A stretch of DNA of 35,560 nucleotides. It comes from Candidatus Aminicenantota bacterium. GTDB lineage: Bacteria; Acidobacteriota; Aminicenantia; Aminicenantales; UBA4085. A program made the translations under genes and the position numbers. The stretch covers positions 1-35,560 of the forward strand of contig JAPKZG010000084.1 of the NCBI GenBank assembly GCA_026393895.1, read 5' to 3'. Position 1 is the first letter of the stretch. Every line of letters starts with the position of its first letter. Of this stretch, positions 31,323 through 35,560 are shown piece after piece. The notes under the pieces are model-generated. The model had not been told where the DNA came from and made no database searches. It saw only the letters and a list, made by a program, of their open reading frames with translations.

Positions 31323-31557
31323 CATCGTCCGATAAAACCAAATAAATTCAATATCTATTAGGATCACATGGCCGTATATGCGTACGCACAGGTAGCCAGA
31401 CAGAGAGAACCCCCACTGATTGTAATTTCTCGACTCAACGCATATTATAATATTCGTTGAATAACCGTAATAGATCGCAATCGGCTGACGACCTATAAGA
31501 GGATTAATATTTGATATCCAATATCACCAGTCCCTCACGCTTGATGCGGCTATTCAT
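31323..31557. other. Intergenic, AT-rich, no gene
   Basis: CAACG (31436-31440) and CGTTG (31455-31459) bracket an AT palindrome (AATATTATAATATT), an inverted repeat that could be an operator. No clear -35/-10 pair is seen ahead of the TPR gene. Confidence 0.4.
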
Positions 31558-32775
31558 ATGCCAATGAAGATTCTCGGTATTTTAATATCTATTCTTTCGA
31601 TAATCATAGCGATTTTAATCGCACGGATTCAAAAAAAACATTCCCAAAAAGATAAAGATCAAATTATCGAAGAATTATTTTTCTTTACGGATTCTCTTAA
31701 AAAAGGAATCCAATTATTAAAAAACAAATTTCCCGATATTGATATCAGCTTTAATTGGGCACTAGAAATTAAAGATCTGCCTAAAGTTAAACTCCTTGAT
31801 TCAGCCATCCGCGCTTTGAATAATGATGATTATTCAACAGCAATAGATTTGTTTCGTTACTATTTAAACCTTTATCAACTACCCAACTGTGACAAATCTT
31901 CAATACTTTCTATGATGGGCATCGCCTTAAGGGAATTAAAGAAATATTCCGAAGCAATAAATGTCTTCGATGAATCATTAAGACTCAACCCGGCTAATGT
32001 TCCCGCATGGTTCAATAAGGGGGTTACTCTCACTTGTATGAACATTCCGGAAGAGGCAATTAAAATTTATATTGAAGTCGTAAAGATCGATCCAAAACAT
32101 GCGTCTGCATGGAATAATATTGGAACAGCATACGCGATGCTATCCAATTACGAAGAAGCAAGGAAGGCTTTTAAAAAAGCGGTAGAAAACGATCCGTATA
32201 ACGAATATTTTTTAGTAAATATGGGGACTTCATTGTTTACCTTAGGGCGTTATAGCGAAGCGCTTGAGATAGCGAATATCGTTCTAATATTTAACAATAA
32301 ATATTGTAAGGCCGTGCATTTAAAAGGAATGGCGTTAAAAAAATTGGAGCGTTATAGTGAAGCGTTAGAAGCTGCAAATATGGAGACATTGTTATGTCCA
32401 TCTGGTTACGCTGGTTATATACTAAAAACGCATCTTTTAGGCATCCTTAATATGATGAGCGCCGCGTTATATTGCGCAGATGAGGCAATAAAAATAGATC
32501 CAACTCAATCGACCGCATATGTTTATAGGGCACGCATAAATTCCGTATTAAAGAATAAACGTAGTGCCCTTAATGACATCGAAACGGCTATTTCAATTGA
32601 ACCCGGAATTGGGGCTGAGGTGATTGGATATCCTGAATTTGAATGGCTTCGAAAAGACGAGGAATTTATAAAAATATCATCAAAATATGAAAGTTTAATA
32701 AGCAGCGTTGACTATAAAAAATTATTCGTTAATACATCAGAAGCAATATGGATGTATAAAAATAGAAAAGAATGA
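31558..32775 (+). CDS. Membrane-anchored TPR protein (405 aa)
   Basis: The N-terminus is a single transmembrane helix (about residues 4-22, ILGILISILSIIIAILIA) followed by a basic patch. From about residue 75 to 370 there are about seven tetratricopeptide repeats (for example ALRELKKYSEAINVFDESLRLNP, AWFNKGVTLTCMNIPEEAIKIY, AYAMLSNYEEARKAFKKAVENDP), forming a superhelical protein-binding scaffold facing the cytosol or periplasm. No enzyme domain is present. The gene is much AT-richer than the GC-rich backbone and lies between the secreted-protein gene and the inverted repeat, so it was probably acquired separately. No Shine-Dalgarno is obvious; the ATG at 31564 is an alternative start. Confidence 0.75.
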   Translation: MPMKILGILISILSIIIAILIARIQKKHSQKDKDQIIEELFFFTDSLKKGIQLLKNKFPDIDISFNWALEIKDLPKVKLLDSAIRALNNDDYSTAIDLFRYYLNLYQLPNCDKSSILSMMGIALRELKKYSEAINVFDESLRLNPANVPAWFNKGVTLTCMNIPEEAIKIYIEVVKIDPKHASAWNNIGTAYAMLSNYEEARKAFKKAVENDPYNEYFLVNMGTSLFTLGRYSEALEIANIVLIFNNKYCKAVHLKGMALKKLERYSEALEAANMETLLCPSGYAGYILKTHLLGILNMMSAALYCADEAIKIDPTQSTAYVYRARINSVLKNKRSALNDIETAISIEPGIGAEVIGYPEFEWLRKDEEFIKISSKYESLISSVDYKKLFVNTSEAIWMYKNRKE

Positions 32776-33009
32776 AATAACGAAAGCACTTGCCAGTGGG
32801 CTTGGAAAATGTTAAAAAACGCATCGTTATTATTATAGGAATACTTTCCAACCGTATTAATCATTCATGAAAATCTTTTAAAAAGTGTCGCCGATATTAA
32901 ATATATAAAAGCCCTGAGCATACGCCCGAATATTCTTAAGAAATAGAAAAGCCAAAACCCAAGAGCCCCGATCGGCACCCCCCAAGAAAGAGAAGACAAA
33001 GATAAAAAC
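32776..33009. other. Intergenic, no gene seen
   Basis: AT-rich DNA turning AG-rich towards the inverted repeat. Contains the diverged partner (about 32965-32983) of the block near 192-210. No promoter or hairpin stands out. Confidence 0.5.
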
Positions 33010-33150
33010 CTGCGGCGAAGGAAACCTTTCAAAACGGCCCGGCTGGGGGAGTGGGGAGGGACGGGTCTTTAAGACCGCCATCGGCGCGGGGCCGGAGTCG
33101 GGGAGGCGCGGCCTTTTTCGCGGCCGAGCCGACGGAGGGCAGGGCGGGCG
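33010..33150. repeat. Right arm of the 141-bp perfect inverted repeat
   Basis: Exact reverse complement of 1-141. Outwards (33151 on) the sequence continues without a known partner because the left end of the window stops here; if the repeat goes on, everything to the right of this point would be duplicated at the other end of the replicon. Confidence 0.95.
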
Positions 33151-33405
33151 TAAGCCTCGTTCTTCTGGGGGAGGCAACGGCCAACGGACTCTTAGGGGGC
33201 GTCAAGTCGGGGCCGAAGGTCGGCCGAGCGCCGAATTTGAGGCGGCGAGGCCGAACGAGGCCGACCGGCGCCGCCACCCGCGGCGCGCAGCGCGGCCGAA
33301 GGCCCGCGCCCGCGCATCGCGGCCCGAGGGTGAACATCGAGCGAGACGCGCACAACGGCCGCGGCCATGGCTGGCGATCATTTAATTATTTATTTAATAC
33401 CTTAA
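33151..33405. other. GC-rich non-coding segment
   Basis: Rich in GGCCGA/CGGCC motifs; the open frames are Arg/Gly/Pro-rich in every frame and not coding. It passes abruptly into AT-rich DNA at about 33380. Confidence 0.5.
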
Positions 33406-33446
33406 AGATGGAATGACGGAATGACGGCATTAATGAATAATATAAT
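33406..33446 (-). repeat. 8-bp-phased repeat array G plus AT tail
   Basis: On the + strand AGATGGAA, TGACGGAA and TGACGGCA follow in phase, then TTAATGAATAATATAAT. Read in reverse these are TTCCATCT, TTCCGTCA and TGCCGTCA, the same units as the other arrays. Here no defence gene follows. Confidence 0.7.
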
Positions 33447-33730
33447 CATCCATTCCCTGGGCGCCGGCGCGTTATTATTTATTTTTATCGAACCGGCGAT
33501 CGCTCCCATCGCCTATCATCATTATTTTTTATCCCTCCGGCGAGCTGCCAAGCGGCCCGCGAATTATTTTTTTATCATTATTTTTTGGTCCGCGAAGGCC
33601 TATTTTTATTTCGGGGAACCGCCCGGCGACTATTTTTCATTATCTCTTATCGATCCTTTATTGTGGGAATCGGTATTTTTAGGGGGTATTTTCGCCTTGG
33701 CCGGCCCTTCCTGCGGCGATCTCCGCCGCG
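33447..33730. other. Mosaic of TATTTTT motifs in GC-rich DNA
   Basis: TATTTTT or TATTTTC occurs about eight times between 33470 and 33700, separated by GC-rich blocks of 15-40 bases. A 111-aa open frame (33421-33756) covers it, but its Phe/Ile-rich product is a by-product of the T-runs. It could be a protein-binding or unwinding region. Confidence 0.45.
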
Positions 33731-33909
33731 GTCGTGGGTCGGTCGGGGGGGCCTAAGGCTAAAAAAGGCGATTTTCCCCATAAGACCCGAAAAAAATCGC
33801 GTTTAAATGCCCTAGGAAAGGCGATCGTTTTTCGGTTCGATCGAAAGGCCGCGGGAGATTCCTTGACCGAACTCGGGGGCGTGTTTTACAAGAACTTTGG
33901 AGAACGAAA

Positions 33910-34293
33910 ATGCCGATCGTGGAAAATCCAACATACCCGCACAAGAGAACCGGGAAAGAAGTTCAGATAGGGATCCGCGCCCGCGGAACGATCGCCCAGA
34001 TCCGGACCTACCAGGAAACGACCGTCACGATCGATGGCGATATGCGCCACCGTCGCCGCGTCCAGCAGCAAAAGGCCTACCACATCCCGGCCTACGACCC
34101 GACGCCGGCCCAGCTCGCCTGCGAAGCGAAGATGCGCGCGGCCGTCGCGGCCTGGAAGCTTCTCGATGAGGCTGGCAAGGCGCCCTGGCGAGCCCTGGCC
34201 GCGAAAAACTACCGGAACCGTGGAAAGAACCCGGCCGCCTTCAAGGCGAAGTCGGCGATAAATATTTTTATCTCAAACCACATCAGGTCTTGA
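33910..34293 (+). CDS. Small protein of the virion-like family (127 aa)
   Basis: ATG with GGAGA about eight bases upstream. The first half is basic and Arg/Gln-rich; residues about 75-120 contain AAVAAWKLLDEAGKAPWRALAAKNY...FKAKSAINIFISNHI, which matches the 'AAWqaLsapdKasWnaaA...GytlFmkeY' block of the 970 protein. The two genes lie at opposite ends of the window. No enzyme motif or signal peptide is seen. A structural or DNA-packaging role is possible but not shown. The region downstream has no gene. If the ends are terminal repeats, this gene would be present twice in the replicon. Confidence 0.7.
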   Translation: MPIVENPTYPHKRTGKEVQIGIRARGTIAQIRTYQETTVTIDGDMRHRRRVQQQKAYHIPAYDPTPAQLACEAKMRAAVAAWKLLDEAGKAPWRALAAKNYRNRGKNPAAFKAKSAINIFISNHIRS

Positions 34294-34755
34294 AAGCTTT
34301 TTTCCAAGGCTGCGCCCGCGCTCCCCGCCGCGGTCTTGCCCAGCTTCGCTCGCGTTCGGCTTCGCGGTCGCGGCTTTTTCGGTTCGGTCGGTCGAACCTT
34401 CGACTTTTCGTCCGTTCGACTTCGAACTTTCGGTCTGTTCGATCTGACTTTCGCCTTGTCTGCCGTTCGGCCTTCGGCCCGTCCGATCCGGCGATCGTCT
34501 CATCCTCTGTTCGTTCGTTGGTCTGCCTTCTTTTTTTTCGTTTCAACTTTTCGACTGTTCAACTGCGAATCTTCAGTCTGTTTGGACCGGCGATCGGCCG
34601 GGTGGCTTCTCGACTCAAAGCGGCTCGTCCTTCCGGCCGAATCTACTCTCGCCTGGCCGGTGTTCGCCTTCGGCCGGTCACTCAGGAAGGCAGCTAACCT
34701 GCCGGAGGCGCGGTCGGGCTTTTTTTAGTCGGCTTGGCCTTGAGCTTTCCGTTGG
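34294..34755. other. Low-complexity TTCG-rich non-coding region
   Basis: About 400 bases consist of irregularly repeated TTCG with short spacers (TTCGGTC, TTCGAAC, TTCGACT). All frames give repetitive Arg/Ser/Phe or Asp/Arg/Glu sequence, so it is probably non-coding. It is pyrimidine-rich on the + strand, and the self-complementary TTCGAA sites allow local pairing. It directly follows the last gene. Confidence 0.55.
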
Positions 34756-34868
34756 ACTGTCGGTCCGGCCGCGTCGGCTGTGGGCCGGCCGGTCTTTCGG
34801 CCGGAGGCCAAGCGGACCTCGGCTTTCCTTTTTGCCCGCGGGACTGGCGCCCGCGAACCCTCCCCTTC
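34756..34868. repeat. Left arm of a 113-bp perfect inverted repeat
   Basis: Identical to the reverse complement of the last 113 bases (35448-35560). The copies part at 34869, where weaker similarity continues further in (GGCCTGC...TTAA...GCGCGC at about 34919-34945 versus about 35370-35395), so the pair is an older, nested duplication. Confidence 0.95.
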
Positions 34869-35447
34869 CGCCTCTTCGGCCGGCCCGGCGGCGGGAAGCA
34901 GGGCTTGCTTGGGACTGGGCGGCCTGCCTCTTAAGGCGCGCACTCTTTTTTCGCCGAGCTCTTAACGAAAACTCCCGGCGAGCGCCAAGGCGCGACGGAG
35001 GGCCGCCCGCGCGGCGAAGACGCGGATTTGCGGGCGGCACGACGAAGCGATCCTTGGACTCGACGAAGAGCGGGGAAGGATTACGGCGCGACGGCCGCGC
35101 GGCTTTGCCGCGCTTTTACGGCCGGCGCGACGGAACCCGCTGAGCCGCTCGGCGAGGAGGCCGGCTCTTGGACCGGAAGGAGCCTTTGCCTGGCCCGAGC
35201 CGAGCCCGTAGGGTACTCGGCGGGCTGAGGAGGCGACGACCGGAACCAAAACCGGCCCGAGCCACAGCAAAACCCGAAGGGCAGGGCCGAGGTTTTTTTG
35301 GGCGAATTCACAAAAAAACTAAAAAAAAACTCTTTGAGCCTCAAAAAAAACCGATGGCCCGCCCGAGCTTGCTCGGCGCGCGCTTTTAAGCAGGCCGAAC
35401 CCAGAACTACGCACCCAGATCCCCCGCTCCGGGCCGAACCGAAGGGC
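34869..35447. other. GC-rich region between the 113-bp repeat arms
   Basis: No credible gene. Holds several A/T runs at about 35290-35350, where GGTTTTTTT and CAAAAAAAACC face each other as an inverted repeat, and dense CGGCC-type sequence. It may be a replicon-end structure or simply non-coding spacer. Confidence 0.45.
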
Positions 35448-35560
35448 GAAGGGGAGGGTTCGCGGGCGCCAGTCCCGCGGGCAAAAAGGAAAGCCGAGGT
35501 CCGCTTGGCCTCCGGCCGAAAGACCGGCCGGCCCACAGCCGACGCGGCCGGACCGACAGT
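35448..35560. repeat. Right arm of the 113-bp perfect inverted repeat, at the sequence end
   Basis: Reverse complement of 34756-34868, ending exactly at the last base. As at base 1, the sequence seems to stop where a repeat begins, either because the assembly could not cross it or because the molecule ends nearby. Confidence 0.95.

Noticed and set aside
33051-33416. 121-aa open frame across the inverted repeat
   Set aside because: Gly/Arg-rich by-product of GC-rich DNA; its counterpart in the left arm is not conserved as a frame.
33421-33756. 111-aa Phe/Ile-rich open frame
   Set aside because: It follows the TATTTTT motifs and has no start signal; composition explains it.
34290-34728. Long overlapping open frames on both strands
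   Set aside because: All reflect the TTCG-rich repeat; no frame shows normal codon use.
34756-35560. Hairpin telomere read-through
   Set aside because: A read-through would be palindromic to the centre near 35158; 579 bp between the arms are not.

Overview
The window looks like most of a mobile, extrachromosomal-type element from an uncultured bacterium. Bacterial origin is shown by sigma70-like promoters (TTGACA/TAnnnT), Shine-Dalgarno sites, a ParA, ribbon-helix-helix proteins, a serine resolvase and remnants of bacterial insertion sequences. I cannot name the host. I see no rRNA, intact tRNA or household metabolic gene. Base composition is a patchwork: GC-rich backbone modules (about 0.4-4.8, 17.9-20.4, 21.9-23.0, 26.9-29.9 and 33.9-34.3 kb) alternate with AT-richer cargo (4.8-14.4, 20.4-21.7, 30-32.8 kb).

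Layout. (1) 1-4803: an inverted-repeat arm, a structured non-coding leader, then a virus-like run: two tiny hydrophobic proteins, proteins with a virion-type 'PLxSxEAxGKI' N-terminal module, and a glycosyltransferase. (2) 4804-17693: a defence-type island of self-contained cassettes: a TIR protein; a GIY-YIG-like protein; a DUF262-HEPN-membrane protein operon; a radical SAM/SPASM enzyme divergent from a 51-residue Cys-rich peptide (candidate RiPP system); a BamHI-like restriction-modification system with controller protein and matching C-boxes; and a small nuclease-like protein beside a large single-chain R-M enzyme. (3) 17872-22979: plasmid maintenance: resolvase, small zinc-ribbon-like and RHH proteins, a probable replication initiator followed by iterons, a pentapeptide-repeat membrane protein, ParA and an RHH partner. 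(4) 23040-26684: IS4 and IS91 remnants, a secreted Kelch-type protein and a broken gene. (5) 26923-29861: DnaD-like replication protein, PLD nuclease, M15-like peptidase and a second glycosyltransferase. (6) 30092-32775: membrane, secreted and TPR proteins. (7) 33010-35560: inverted repeats, low-complexity non-coding DNA and one more small gene of the virion-like family.

Two large-scale patterns stand out. First, arrays of degenerate 8-bp units (consensus TTCCRTCW, strictly in 8-bp phase, usually ending TTACGGCA plus an AT-rich tail) occur at eight intergenic places. Most lie directly in front of a defence cassette and are often followed by a nearly identical promoter (TTGACW, 18 bp, TAtTgT). 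They look like the punctuation of a modular cassette array. Second, bases 1-141 are the exact reverse complement of 33010-33150, and the last 113 bases are the exact reverse complement of 34756-34868. Both ends of the sequence therefore lie in inverted repeats, as expected for a linear replicon with long terminal inverted repeats that an assembler collapsed, although repeats in a circular plasmid would also fit.

The combination of iteron replication, partition and resolution with lysis-like, virion-surface-like and glycosyltransferase genes suggests a phage-plasmid or linear plasmid with viral ancestry. No capsid, portal, terminase or packaging ATPase is visible, so virion production by this segment alone is not supported. 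All functions come from reading the sequence without database searches.
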